Of a stretch of 64,000 nucleotides of DNA, positions 10,318 to 22,230 are shown piece after piece. Under the pieces are notes generated by a model, which was given only the letters and a program-made list of their open reading frames with translations, made no database searches and was not told the origin of the DNA. Origin of the DNA: Ascarosepion bandense (taxonomy: Eukaryota; Mollusca; Cephalopoda; Sepiida; Sepiidae); contig JBBBDQ010001937.1 in NCBI GenBank assembly GCA_037127315.1, positions 157,501 to 221,500 of the forward strand. Reading direction: 5' to 3'. Position 1 is the stretch's first letter, and each line of letters opens with the position of its first letter. The translations under genes were made by a program, and so were the position numbers.

Positions 10318-10662
10318 GTAATAACAGTTTGGACTCAAAAGAGTGTCGGGGAAGCAAGAGTATGGAAGAGAATTCCACAGGCGCGGGAAGTGCAAAAAAA
10401 GAAGCTGTTGGAGTAGAAATTGCGGTTGCATCTTATCTGTTCCACTGTAAAAGGGGGGGGGCATAGTTGCTAATCTAGTATCTCGTGCAAATTTATACCT
10501 AGGGGCACGAGTGATCTAAGTTCATCGGAGTAGAAGCCGTGAAAGTATTTATAGTACAGGCACAGAGAAGCCACGTCACGCCGGTGAGAGAGTGACTGCA
10601 GCCGGTCTGCCAAAACGATCATATTACAGATTCTCTGTGGTATTTTGTCAAGAACGCTAAGG
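10318..10662 (-). pseudogene. Jockey/CR1-like LINE fragment (J2)
   Basis: The minus strand reads FLHFPRLWNSLPYSCFPDTLL, matching the C-terminal RLWNSLP..CFPD motif of J1 and J3, and the upstream DNA matches J3 at 18780-18960. It lacks the 3' UTR and everything upstream of the thumb. The frame is broken near 10455, where there is a run of eight G's. Confidence 0.8.
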
Positions 10663-10679
10663 AGAATATATATATTTGA

Positions 10680-10827
10680 AAATATATTTAGATTTTTATT
10701 GTAAAGTAAAGCTCATAGTCGATTAGTAATACCGATTTTAATTTTAATCAAATCCTAACATTAATTCTCTAATGAATTGTTTTTAGTATGTGTTCTTATC
10801 TACAAAATTAGAAATTATTTGTTTTGA
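10680..10827 (+). repeat. Dispersed repeat related to 1050-1190
   Basis: Shares attttaatcaaat, attaat and gaattgtttttag words in the same order with 1075-1140. It is probably the body of the same Penelope-type 3' region. Confidence 0.45.
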
Positions 10828-11500
10828 TAAAGTATGAAACAATGTCTCTTTTGAGAGAGTAAGAAACAATGTCTCTTTTGAGAGAGTAAGAAACAATGTC
10901 TCTTTTGAGAAAATATGAAACAATGTTCTTTTGAGAAAGTATGAAACAATGTCTCTTTTGAGAGAATATGAAACAATGTTCTTTTGAGAGAGTATGAAAC
11001 AATGTCTCTTTTGAGAGTGTATAAAAATGTCGCTTTTGAGAGAGAATGAAACTATCTCCGTAATTGAGGGGTTTTAACTAGTTTTGAACCTTTTAAAACT
11101 CTTCAAATTGAAATCAGTTTCATCACTTGAGGGAGTAAGAAACAATGTCTCTTTTGAGAGAGTATAAAACAATGTCTCTTTTGAGAGAATATGAAACAAT
11201 GTTCCTTTTTGAGAGAGTATAAAACATTGTCTCTTTTGAGATAATATGAAACAATGTTCTTTTGAGAGAGTATGAAACAATGTCTCTTTTGAGAAAGTAT
11301 GAAACAATGTCTCTTTTGAGAAAGTATGAAACAATGTCTCTTTTGAGAGAATATGAAACAATGTTCTTTTGAGAGAGTATGAAACAATGTCTGTTTTGAG
11401 AGAATATGAAACAATGTTCTTTCGAGAGAGTATAAAACAATGTCATTTTTGAGAGAGAATGAAACAATGTTCTTTTGAGAGAGAATGAAACAATATCTCC
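10828..11500. repeat. Two-block minisatellite, 25-27 bp unit
   Basis: Units are built on agtatgaaacaatgtctctt and the shorter atatgaaacaatgttctttt. Block 1 spans about 10828-11045 and block 2 about 11135-11495. Each block is followed by the same 75-bp sequence (11054-11130 and 11498-11570, containing tagttttgaaccttttaaaa), so the whole array is a two-fold higher-order repeat. Overlapping minus-strand open frames are artefacts. Confidence 0.92.
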
Positions 11501-11645
11501 GTAACTGAGGCATTTTGACTAGTTTTGAACCTTTTAAAACTCTTCAAATTGAAATCAGTTCCATCACTTCATAAAACCCAAGTCGTGTCGAAGCAAAACC
11601 TAGTTTTGTAGCTATAACACATTTGTTATAAATTCTAAAGAAATA
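11501..11645 (+). mobile_element. Probable Penelope-like 3' end, degraded
   Basis: tcacttcataaaacccaagtcg is followed by gtcgaagcaaaacctag and an ataacac...gttata inverted element, paralleling 1268-1345. It ends at the CA/TA microsatellite at 11649. Confidence 0.4.
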
Positions 11646-11647
11646 TT

Positions 11648-11648
<1 letters not shown>

Positions 11649-11707
<59 letters not shown>

Positions 11708-11731
11708 CGAGAGAGAGTGAGAGAGAGAGAG
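11649..11731. repeat. (CA)n-(TA)n-(GA)n compound microsatellite
   Basis: Three consecutive dinucleotide runs. Confidence 0.93.
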
Positions 11732-11884
11732 TTAATATTTGATTAAACTGAAATGTTTTCTTTCTCATTTATATACCATGTTCATTTTAAACATGAATGT
11801 TCATGGGTCTTCACGATCGTCTATCCTTTTTTTTAAATCTTATAAATTTTTATGCTTTTACTTTCAATGTGATTGCACCCGGCA

Positions 11885-12095
11885 TTATTTGTTAGGTTAT
11901 TCGTTTTTAATCTCTTCCCTCCCGTGAGTATCAAATTCTACAAGCCTTCTTTCTTACATATTTATCCTATTATTTCTAATTCTAACTATAAATATCTTTC
12001 TTTGTTTCCATTTTCCTTACAACTTCCTCCTTGCTTACATATCTTATCTTTTCTATTCTTCATATTCTTCTGAGAAAACACATTTTTATTGTATT
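11885..12095 (-). pseudogene. RTE-like LINE, highly degraded relic (R4)
   Basis: Base-level similarity to the better copy at 53035-53230: gtatcaaattctacaagcct against gtatcagattctccaagccc, then the tttgtttccattt and catattcttctg positions in order. No frame survives. It is recognisable only by comparison with the other fragments. Confidence 0.5.
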
Positions 12096-12099
12096 TATT

Positions 12100-13039
12100 T
12101 ATCTGCGAGAAATTTATTTAGCATCCACTGACATAGGCCTTTCTTTGTTTGTAAGAAATTTTCCCTATTTCTTAAAACATTGTTTGATCTTTGAAGGCAA
12201 TTTACGCTATTTTAATATGACCTCGGATTGCGGTGACACGTTTAGCGTCATATCATAAAAGACTCTCCAGTTAAAGATTCTGTACTTCATGTTTCTAATT
12301 CATAGCTTACATCTTTGTCTGTTCCTCTTACTAACCTCCGTATACTATGGTCTTAAAATTGATAATTAGTACTTTCTTCCTGCCTTCTTTTTCTGAAAAG
12401 TCTCTGTGATTTTCTTTCCCTCTCTGCCATCAACTGTGTGTTATCTGGGTATTGTACGTTGTTAAGAGTGTAAGAAAGAAACAGAACACTTTGTAAAGTG
12501 TTCTGTTAAACCTAATCTTATGTTAAGGAGAAAAAAATGAATTATGTTCGTAAAAAATACTATAACTGTAATTCATACGGTCTCTTAAAAAAGTCAACTC
12601 AGATAAGTTAAAAAGATATCGGAGATTTTCATTTCAATATATATATATATGTTTTTTTTTTGTAATCACTTGTACCCAAGAAAATCCAGGAATAAGGAAC
12701 GATAAGAAGGTGACATAACTTCCGGACATTTTTTTCAAATCCAACGCAAAAAAAATAGAACGAATTACAAAAGAAGGGTTGATATCTATACATGTATCAA
12801 TGTTGATTTTTTTCTAAATTGGTTTCTGTAGTAAGATTGTTCCGATTGGTGAAAGCAAAGGTGTTGCCTTCTGTAATCTAAAGATTGTTGTTATGTTAAT
12901 CCATATTATACGGCTCTTATGAATGCATTTACACTAGATACACAAAGAAAAAAAGATTAAATTTTATATATATATATATATATATCCGAGTGAATACGAA
13001 ACGAGGAAAAATTTCCAATGTCCAAAACATTAATTTGAA
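12100..13039. other. Unassigned interval with a short perfect palindrome
   Basis: A perfect stem of 13 bp with a 2-nt loop lies at 12480-12507 (arm acagaacacttt). TA runs lie at 12640-12650 and 12964-12986. Otherwise it is AT-rich without recognised content. Confidence 0.5.
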
Positions 13040-13721
13040 AGAGTGCTCGATATATAATATAGAGCTGTGAATATTTATTATAAATTATCTTTTCGAACAT
13101 GTACAAATCCTTTTATAGATGTCCACTACAAATTGTACATTTTGTTTCGACATTGGATTTACAATGTCTCATCAGGTGGTGTGGAAAAGAATGGAAGGCC
13201 TCTTTTCTTATATTTGGCAAGTTGTGTGTGGGATGTTGGTGGCGCTTAGCGATGAGGGAATAAGTCTTGTAAATTGTCCGTTAGAATTTTGAAGAAAGTG
13301 GGGGGTGTAGGGAATATAGTTGATTAATGAAAGTGTCAGGAATTTTGTAGACCGATTTAACATTAGAAATCGGTGTATATGTTTGTTATGGGCGCCTGGC
13401 TAGTCTTTATTCTTAGGTTTTTATTAGAGATGTGAGATTAAGGAGTTGTAAAGGGAGGGAAGGGATAGGACTGAAGCTATCCTTAATGTTTATTTGTACA
13501 ACTACATAATACATTTGTGTATTTAAGCACAGTTTTATAATTAATCTAATTTTGTATATTTAACCATAATTTTGAATTGAGGAAATCACTTTTTTCTATA
13601 AAACTTTAAATTAGATTATATTTTGTGGTGTGTAATAGGTAAAATTTGATGTAAGAGTGTTGTTAGTACTATAAAGGTTTATCATCTCTAGGGGATCCTA
13701 ATTTTGACTTTTGCAGTATTT
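13040..13721 (-). mobile_element. Penelope-like element 3' untranslated/terminal region
   Basis: It follows the Penelope-type C-terminus at 13722-13910 on the minus strand. At 13141-13180 the minus strand reads ccacctgatgagacattgta, then gtcgaaacaaa, the terminal signature used here to recognise other ends. The intervening GT-rich sequence has no coding capacity. Confidence 0.55.
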
Positions 13722-13910
13722 TTAGCATGATTGTAAGTTTAGTTCTTTAATGTGTTTGCAGTTTACTGTGGTTTCATGCCTCTGGTTTAAAAGTTTGTTG
13801 CTATTCATGTATTTAATGATTTCAATTTTTTCTTGAAGACAAAGGAAACATGGTTCATTTATTGATTTAGCTGTTCTTGCTTGTTTGAGGATTTTCCACT
13901 TTGTGGAATA
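13722..13910 (-). pseudogene. Penelope-like element, C-terminal tail of the GIY-YIG protein
   Basis: The minus-strand frame without an initiating Met reads WKILKQARTAKSINEPCFLC, LQEKIEIIKYMNSNKLLNQR and HETTVNCKHIKELNL, then a stop at 13722-13724. The C-x2-C pair, the EKIEII block and the LLNQR...C.H motif match the extreme C-terminus that follows the GIY-YIG domain in Penelope/Neptune elements. The same tail, with a frameshift, is present at 35655-35960. The remainder is truncated at the TA tract at 13908. Confidence 0.65.
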
Positions 13911-14033
13911 TATATATATATATATATATGTATAGAATGTAGTACACTTGGTATGTAATCCGGGTAAATTCCAAAGGAGACGAACTCGAGAGAACTCAAT
14001 GTTAAATTCATTTATTTAACAGAGTAATATTTT

Positions 14034-14744
14034 ATAACGGATTTCTGATTATTACTCTGGATGATACATATTTCACCGCTTTGGTGTTCTTCGCACGGCT
14101 CTTCAGATCCAAATGGTACAACAATGGGTAATCGAAATATCACCCCCCACCAACAAAAAAAAAAAAAAAGAAGTTCTCGTTCATTTGAAAATTAGCCCCA
14201 CAGAAAGGATATGGGAGGGTTTACGATTGATATGTGCGAGGAAGGGAGAAAGTTGAAACCTAGAAAAGGGAAAAAAGGAGAAGAGAAAAAGGGAAAAATA
14301 AAAAATAAACTGGGTGACCTGGTCGGAGGAAGGAGAAAGAAAAACCAGAGAGAGAGAAAAAAGGAGGGGGAGCAGAAAAGGTCGGAATGGATGACGAGGT
14401 GCTAGGAGCGAAGAGGTGCAATAAAGACTTAGCTAATAGATACAAATCTATGAAACATTGTATCACAAGAAATGAATATTGAGGTCACTTGTTCTGACCG
14501 TCCTTCATAGCTATTTTTCAAATGAACGAGAACCTTTTCGTATATAAATGTCACAAATGTCCGTCCTAATATGGACATGTGGGGTGTCGACGGAAAATCA
14601 AATAAAAAAGAGTATAATTTTTTTTTTAGGGGGGGGGGTGATACTTCAATTACCCATTGTTGTACCATTTTGGATCTGAAGAGCCGCGCTAAGAACACCC
14701 AAGCGGTGAAACATGTATCATCCAAACTAATAATCAGAAATCTG

Positions 14745-14747
<3 letters not shown>
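14034..14747. mobile_element. Foldback pair of Penelope-like ends (imperfect inverted repeat)
   Basis: The left arm (14034-14195) and right arm (14515-14747) are reverse complements, sharing ctgaagagccg, gcggtgaaa, atgtatcatcca and attaataatc-type words, plus gttctcgttcatttgaaaa at the inner ends. The right arm has an extra block at 14540-14640 with a G-run. The gap 14200-14510 is purine-rich. The signature orientation suggests two copies inserted head to head. Confidence 0.7.
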
Positions 14748-14787
<40 letters not shown>

Positions 14788-14806
14788 TGTGTGTGTGTGA
14801 GATAAA
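14744..14806. repeat. (TA)n microsatellite with (GT)n
   Basis: About 42 bp of TA followed by a short GT run that leads into the GATA minisatellite. Confidence 0.9.
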
Positions 14807-15733
14807 CAGAGATACAGAGACTGAGATAGATAGATAGATAGAGATAAAGAGACTGAGATAGATAGATAGATAGAGATAAAGAGACTGAGATAGATAGATA
14901 GATAGAGATAAAGAGACTGAGATAGATAGATAGATAGAGATAAAGAGACTGAGATAGATAGATAGATAGATAGAGATAAAGAGACTGAGATAGATAGATA
15001 GATAAAGATAGAGATAAAGAGACTGAGATAGATAGATAGATAGAGATAAAGAGACTGAGATAGATAGATAGATAGAGATAAAGAGACTGAGATAGATAGA
15101 TGAGATAAAGAGACTGAGATAGATAGATAGAGATAAAGAGACTGAGATAGATAGATAGAGATAAAGAGACTGAGATAGATAGATAGAGATAAAGAGACTG
15201 AGATAGATAGATTGAGATAAAGAGACTGAGATAGATAGATAGAGATAAAGAGACTGAGATAGATAGATAGAGATAAAGAGACTGAGATAGATAGATAGAG
15301 ATAAAGAGACTGAGATAGATAGATAGAGATAAAGAGACTGAGATAGATAGATAGAGATAAAGAGACTGAGATAGATAGATTGAGATAAAGAGACTGAGAT
15401 AGATAGATAGAGATAAAGAGACTGAGATAGATAGATAGAGATAAAGAGACTGAGATAGATAGATAGAGATAAAGAGACTGAGATAGATAGATAGAGATAA
15501 AGAGACTGAGATAGATAGATAGAGATAAAGAGACTGAGATAGATAGATAGAGATAAAGAGACTGAGATAGATAGATAGAGATAAAGAGACTGAGATAGAT
15601 AGATAGAGATAAAGAGACTGAGATAGATAGATAAACAGACTGAGATAGATAGATAAACAGACTGAGATAGATAGATAAACAGACTGAGATAGATAGGTAG
15701 AGATAAACAGACTGAGATAGATAGGTAGAGATA
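14806..15733. repeat. GATA-based minisatellite, 28-32 bp unit
   Basis: About thirty units of gagataaagagactgagata followed by two to four GATA copies. Early units have more GATA copies (32-36 bp) than later ones (28 bp). The last four to five units lose the gagataaagag part. Confidence 0.95.
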
Positions 15734-17743
15734 TAATTAATGAATTCGATACATAGATAAATAGAAAGATTGTGATCTAGAATTAATTAATTAATTAGAT
15801 AGATAGATAGATAGATTGTGATCTATCGATTAATTATATAGATAGATAGATTATTGATCTATAGATACAAGGTATATAGATAGATAGATAGATTGTGATC
15901 TATAATTAATTAATTAGATAGATAGATAGATAGATAGATTGTGATCTACCAATTAATTAATTGAATGGATAGATAGATAGGTATGATTAATGATCTATAA
16001 TTAATTATATAGATAGATAGATAGATTGTGATCTATAATTAATTATATAGATAGATAGATTTGATCTAAATTTGTTCATAGATAGATAGATAGATTGTGA
16101 TCTTATAATTAATTATATAGATAGATAGATAGATTGTGATCTATAATTAATTATATAGATAGATAGATAGATTGTGATCTATAATTAATTATATAGATAG
16201 ATAGATAGATTGTGATCTATCAATTAATTATATAGATAGATAGATAGATAGATTGTGATCTATAATTAATTATATAGATAGATAGATTGTGATCTATGAA
16301 TCAATTATATAGATAGATGATTAGTCAGTGAGTATATAGATAGATAGATAGATGATTAGCAGTCTATAATTAATTATAGATAGATAGATAGATAGATTGT
16401 GATCTATATGATAGATATATAGATAGATAGATAGATAGATAGATTGATCTATGATAGATATAGATAGATAGATAGATAGATTGTGATCTACCTAGTTAGC
16501 TATATAGATAGATAGATAGATAGATTGCTTGATCTACCTAATTAATTATACAGATAGATAGATAGATAGATAGATTGATCTATAATTAATTATATAGATA
16601 GATAGATAGATAGATAGATTGTGATCTATAATTAATTATATAGATAGATAGATAGATAGATAGATTGTGATCTATAATTAATTATATAGATAGATAGATA
16701 GATAGATAGATTGTAGTCTATAATTAATTATATAGATAGATAGATAGATAGATAGATGATTGTGATCATAATTAAATTATATGAATGGATAGTTAGGTCT
16801 ATAATTAATTATACATAGATAGATAGATAGATTGTGATCTATAATTAATTAATTAGATAGATAGATAGATAGATAGATAGATTGATCTATAATTAATTAA
16901 TTGATAGATAGATAGATAGATAGATAGATTGTAGATATAATTAATTATATAGATAAATGAATGGGTGGATATAATTCATTTATGAATGATAGATTGTGAT
17001 CCATAATTAATTATATAGATAGATAGATGAATTGTGATCTATAATTTATTTATATAGATAGATAGATAGATTGTGATCTATAATTGAATACATAGATAGA
17101 TGATTGATCTACAATTAGTATATAGATAGATAGATAGATTGTGATCTATAATTAATTATATAGATAGATAGATAGATAGATTGATCTATATTAATTATAT
17201 AGATAGATAGATAGATTGTGATCTACAAATTGATTATGATAGATAGATAGATAGATTGTAGATATAGTAGATTATATAGATAGATAGATAGATAGATTGT
17301 GATCTATAATTAATTATATAGATAGTTAGATAGATAGATATGATCTCATTAGTTATATAGATAGATGGATAGATAGATAGATTGAAGTATATATTCCATT
17401 GCTAGATAGATAGATAGATAGATAGATATATTAATTATATAGATAGATAGATAGATAGATAGATTGTGATCTATAATTAATTATAGATAGATAGATAGAT
17501 AGATAGATTGATCAATTAATTATATAGACAGACAGATAGATAGATAGATTGTGATCTATAATTAATTATAGATAGATAGATAGATAGATGATTGATCTAT
17601 AATTAATTATATAGATAGATAGATAGATAGATAGATTGATCTATAATTAATTATATAGATAGATAGATAGATAGATAGATTGAATCAATTAATTATGTAG
17701 ATAGATAGATAGATAGTTAGATAGATTGATTATAATTAATTAT

Positions 17744-17781
<38 letters not shown>

Positions 17782-18034
17782 TGTGATCTATAATTCAGAC
17801 ATATAGATAGATAGATAGATAGGTTAGATAGATTGTGATCTATAATTAGTTATAGATAGATAGATGGATAGTTAGATAGATTGTGATCTATAGTGTACAT
17901 AGATAGATAGATAGATAGATAGATTGTGATCTAATTAATTATATAGTAGATATAGATAGATAGATAGATAGATTATCGATCTATATTAATTAGATAGATA
18001 GATAGATAGATAGATTGTAGATGTAATTAATTAT

Positions 18035-18068
<34 letters not shown>

Positions 18069-18222
18069 TGCAGTCACTAATTAATTATATAGATAGATAG
18101 ATAGATAGATTGATCTATAATTAATTATATAGATAGATAGATAGATAGATAAATTGTGATCTATAATTAATTATAGATAGATAGATAGATAGATAAGTGA
18201 GTGTGATCTATAATTAATTTAT

Positions 18223-18264
<42 letters not shown>

Positions 18265-18378
18265 TGTGATCTATAATTGATTATATATATGATAAATAGA
18301 TAATAGATAGAGATAGATAGATTGTGATCTATAATTAATTATATAGATAGATAGATAGATAGATAGATAGTTGTGATC
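15734..18378. repeat. GATA satellite, 40-50 bp unit, left part
   Basis: The unit is attgtgatctataattaatt plus atata plus three to eight GATA copies. The unit length varies because of the GATA run. It is interrupted by the LINE at 18379 and resumes at 19373 with the same unit, so it was a single array before the insertion. Confidence 0.95.
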
Positions 18379-19372
18379 TTTTTTTTTTTTTTTTTTTTTT
18401 TTTAATCATCTCACCCCAAGCAAGGCATTCCACTGCCACTATTGCGCATGGGGCTACATAGGGGAAGGTAAAGAGAAGGAGTGGATAGACATAGGGAATG
18501 TCAGGAGAAAGGTGATAGATGAGTAAGGATAGCGAGGATGAGTGTCGGGCAGATGGGAAGAGTGTTTGATAGAATGGGAGCAGGTTAGTGTGTTAGATGT
18601 CTATTGACCCTACATTTAAACTCCTGGAGATTGTAGACGTCGGGGAAGCAATCGTTTGGAAGAGAATTCCACAGTCGGGAAGTGCGAGGAAAAAAACTGT
18701 TGGAGTAGAAGTTACGGCTGCATTTTATCGATTTCACTGTAAAAGGGTGGGATCTAGTTGCTAATCTAGTATCTCGTGCAAATTCGTATTTAGGGGGCAC
18801 CAGTGATCTAAGTTCATCGGAGCAGAAGCCGTGAAAGTATTTATAGAAGAGACACAGCGAAGCCACGTCTCGCCGGTGGGAGAGAGACTGCAGGCGGTCT
18901 GCCAAGTCGGTATCTATCACATTACAGACCCTCCTCTGAACCTTATCGAGAAGCCCGAGGAGAACAGCAGGGGCACCCGACCAGATATGGCAGCAGTATT
19001 CAATGCACGGGCGGATGGTAGATTTGTAAATGTGCAGGATAGATTTAGACGGAAAAAACTTCCGGGCCCTACACAGAGAACCGACTTTCATAGCAGCGGA
19101 TTTAGCAATGGATTCGATATAGTCATTCCATTTGAGGTCCGCTGAAAGTGTGAGACCAAGGAGGCGTAGTGTTTTACTCTCTGGGAGGCAAGCCTGGTCC
19201 ATGCTAATGGGAGGTAGGTGAGATTGTCGATGATGGTTAATTGACAGTAGCTTCGTTTTAGAAGCATTAAAATTTACTAGCCATTTCTTACCCCAGTCCA
19301 ATATGGATTGGAGGTCTTTTTCAATCTCGGCTGCAAGTTTAGCTTTGACGCCTACACCAGATTTTTATTCTT
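18379..19372 (-). pseudogene. Jockey/CR1-like LINE, 5'-truncated insertion (J3)
   Basis: The minus strand carries an uninterrupted RT C-terminal frame from about 19365 to 18585: SGVGVKAKLAAEIEKD, WGKKWLVNFNASKTKLLSI, AMKVGSLCRARKFFPS, YKSTIRPCIEYCCHIWSGAP, SRLWNSLPNDCFPDVYNLQE, then a stop. There is a 3' UTR and a 25-bp A tail (T-run at 18379-18403). The absence of frame breaks over more than 250 codons and the clean tail mark it as the youngest LINE copy here. It is truncated just 3' of the catalytic box, so it is dead on arrival. TGATCT at 18374-18379 and 19372-19377 is a possible short target duplication. Confidence 0.92.
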
Positions 19373-19737
19373 GATCTGTAATTAATTATGTAGATAGATA
19401 GATAGATAGATAGATAGATTGTGATCTATAATTAATTACATATAGATAGATAGATAGATAGATAGATAGATTGTGATATATAATTAATTATATAGATAGA
19501 TAGATAGATAGATTGTGATCTATATTCATTTATAGATAGATAGATAGATAGATTGTGATCTATAATTAATTATATAGATAGATAGATAGATAGATTGTGA
19601 TCTACAATTTAGATATAGATAGATAGATAGATAGATTGTGATCTATAATTAATTATGTAGATAGGTAGATAGGATAGATTGATCTATAATTAATTATATA
19701 GATAGATAGATAGATAGATTGTAGATATAGTGTATTT

Positions 19738-19771
<34 letters not shown>

Positions 19772-19982
19772 TGATCTATAGATAGTATATAGATAGATAG
19801 ACAATTATAGCAGTCATTAAATTATCCTAGATGATGATAGGTAGTTATGAATATATTCAATTATATAGATAGATAGATAGATAGATTGTGATCTATAATT
19901 AATTATATAGATAGATAGATAGATTGTGATCTATAATTAATTAGATAGATAGATAGATAGATAGATGATTGATCTAATTAAT

Positions 19983-20015
<33 letters not shown>

Positions 20016-20033
20016 GGATTGTAGATATAGATT

Positions 20034-20064
<31 letters not shown>

Positions 20065-20083
20065 GATTATGATCCTAATTAAT

Positions 20084-20120
<37 letters not shown>

Positions 20121-20439
20121 GCATGATCTATAGTTAGTTAGATACATAGGATAGATAGATAGATAGATTGTGATCTATAATTAATTAGATAGATAGATAG
20201 ATAGATTGATGTATTCATTCAGATAGATAGATAGATGATTGTGATCTATAATTAATTAGATAGATAGATAGATAGATAGATAGATTGATCTATAGTTAGT
20301 TAGATAGATAGATAGATGAATGGATAGATATATAATTAATTAATTGATAGATAGATAGATAGATAGATATAATTAATAGATAGATAGATAGATAGATTGA
20401 TCTATTAATTAATTAGATAGATAGATAGATAGGTAGTCT

Positions 20440-20473
<34 letters not shown>

Positions 20474-20806
20474 TGTGATCTATAATTAATTATATAGATA
20501 GATAGATAGATAGATAGATTTGTGATCTATATTAATTATATAGATGATAGATAGATAGATAGATAGGTTGTGATCTATAATTAATTAGATAGATAGATAG
20601 TGATCTATAATTAATTAGATAGATAGATAGATAGATAGATAGATTGTGATCTATAAGTAATTAGATAGATAGATAGATAGATTGTGATCTATAATTAATT
20701 ATATAGATAGATAGATAGATAGATAGATTGTGATCTATAATTAATTATATAGATATATAGATAGATAGATAGATAGATAGATAGATTGTGATCTATAATT
20801 AATTAT

Positions 20807-20848
<42 letters not shown>

Positions 20849-21291
20849 TGTGATCTATAATTAATTAATTAGATAGATAGATTGTGATCTATAATTAATT
20901 AATTAGATAGATAGATACATAGATAGATAGATTGTGATCTATAATTAATTAATTTGATAGATAGATACATAGATAGATAGATTGTGATCTATAATTAATT
21001 AATTAATTAGATGGATAGATAGATAGGTAGATAGATAGATAGATAGATAGATTGTGATCTATAATTAATTAATTAGATAGATAGATAGATAGATTGTGAT
21101 CTATAATTAATCAATTAGATAGATAGATAGATTGTGATCTATAATTAATTAATTAGATAGATAGATAGATAGATTGTGATCTATAATTAATTAATTAGAC
21201 AGATAGATAGGTAGATTGTGATCTATATTTAATTAATTAGATAGATAGATAGATAGATAGATAGGTTGTGATCTATAATTAATTAATTAAT

Positions 21292-21348
<57 letters not shown>

Positions 21349-21357
21349 TGTGATCTC
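19373..21357. repeat. GATA satellite, right part
   Basis: Continues the unit seen left of the LINE. It ends in a pure GATA run of about 50 bp at 21297-21348. Confidence 0.95.
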
Positions 21358-21620
21358 TGTCTTTTTTCACTGAAAAAAGTAAAAAAAAAATATAATTAAC
21401 CCATTTACAGGTGGTGGTAATGTCGTACCGGCGAGTGATCCTAAAATGGAAGATCGATTTACTATAACGTTGTATGAAAAACTGAGCCCAGCCCCCCACC
21501 AAATTGTTGAAATATTGCAATTTTTCCAAATTTCTTTTGTCAATTGGAAATTTTAGGGTATTATCTTTGAGATTGAACTAAAAAAAGTAATAAAAAAAAA
21601 CAAAAACAAAAAAAATTTAA

Positions 21621-21810
21621 AGGTGGTGATAGTCTCCCTCAGGTCCGCCAGTAGGTGGTGATAGTCTCCGTTATGTCCACCAATATGTGATGATAGTCTC
21701 CGTCAGGTCTGCCAATAGGTGGTTGTAGTCTCCTTCGGGTCCGCCAATAGGTGGTGGTAGTCTCCGTCAGGTCCGCCAATAGGTGGTGATAGTCTCCGTC
21801 AGGTCCGCCA
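21621..21810. repeat. 32-bp minisatellite, six units
   Basis: The unit is aggtggtgatagtctccgtc followed by aggtccgccaat. Six copies, the first three diverged and the last two nearly identical. Confidence 0.95.
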
Positions 21811-21824
21811 TATAATATTTAGTC

Positions 21825-22230
21825 CACATAGACTGATCTTTGCTACTGTTATCTGTTTTTATTCCTGTCTTTTTCCCTTATTTATGCATTGTCTCTTGAT
21901 TTCACCTGTGGAGGGGAGTGCAGCACAGACGACGGCCCTCCATCGAGTTTTTAACTTACCTTGAGATCAGAATTCACAATGTGACAGGGGAAGTTAGGGA
22001 TTTCGACAGAACATTGACATCTTCGATCACCTGGGGACAGAAGAGTAACGGAAAGATGCAGACGACGTACGACTAACTTACGGCCAGTTAACGCACACAA
22101 CAAACATATATGCAAGCTTGAATCTGGGGGTGGAGTGGGTCATAATTGCGACCTGAAACATAAACGTTAATTCGAGCCTACAGCATAAAAAAACAACGTT
22201 AATTGCAGCCTAGGTAAACAACAACAACAA
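21825..22230 (+). repeat. Duplicated block, copy 1
   Basis: Matches 23168-23560 in order: cacatagactg, cctttgctac-type words, gagatcag, atcacctgggg, taacttacggccagtta and ttgcgacctgaaacataaa. The function is unknown. Copy 2 begins about 1340 bp downstream in the same orientation. Confidence 0.8.

Noticed and set aside
10808..11513. Several overlapping minus-strand frames with FHTLSKE/FILSQKR repeats
   Set aside because: Three frames are open over the same minisatellite. The period is not a multiple of three, so the frames mix unit phases.
18831..19145. 104-codon plus-strand frame
   Set aside because: It is the antisense shadow of the LINE J3 reverse transcriptase frame.
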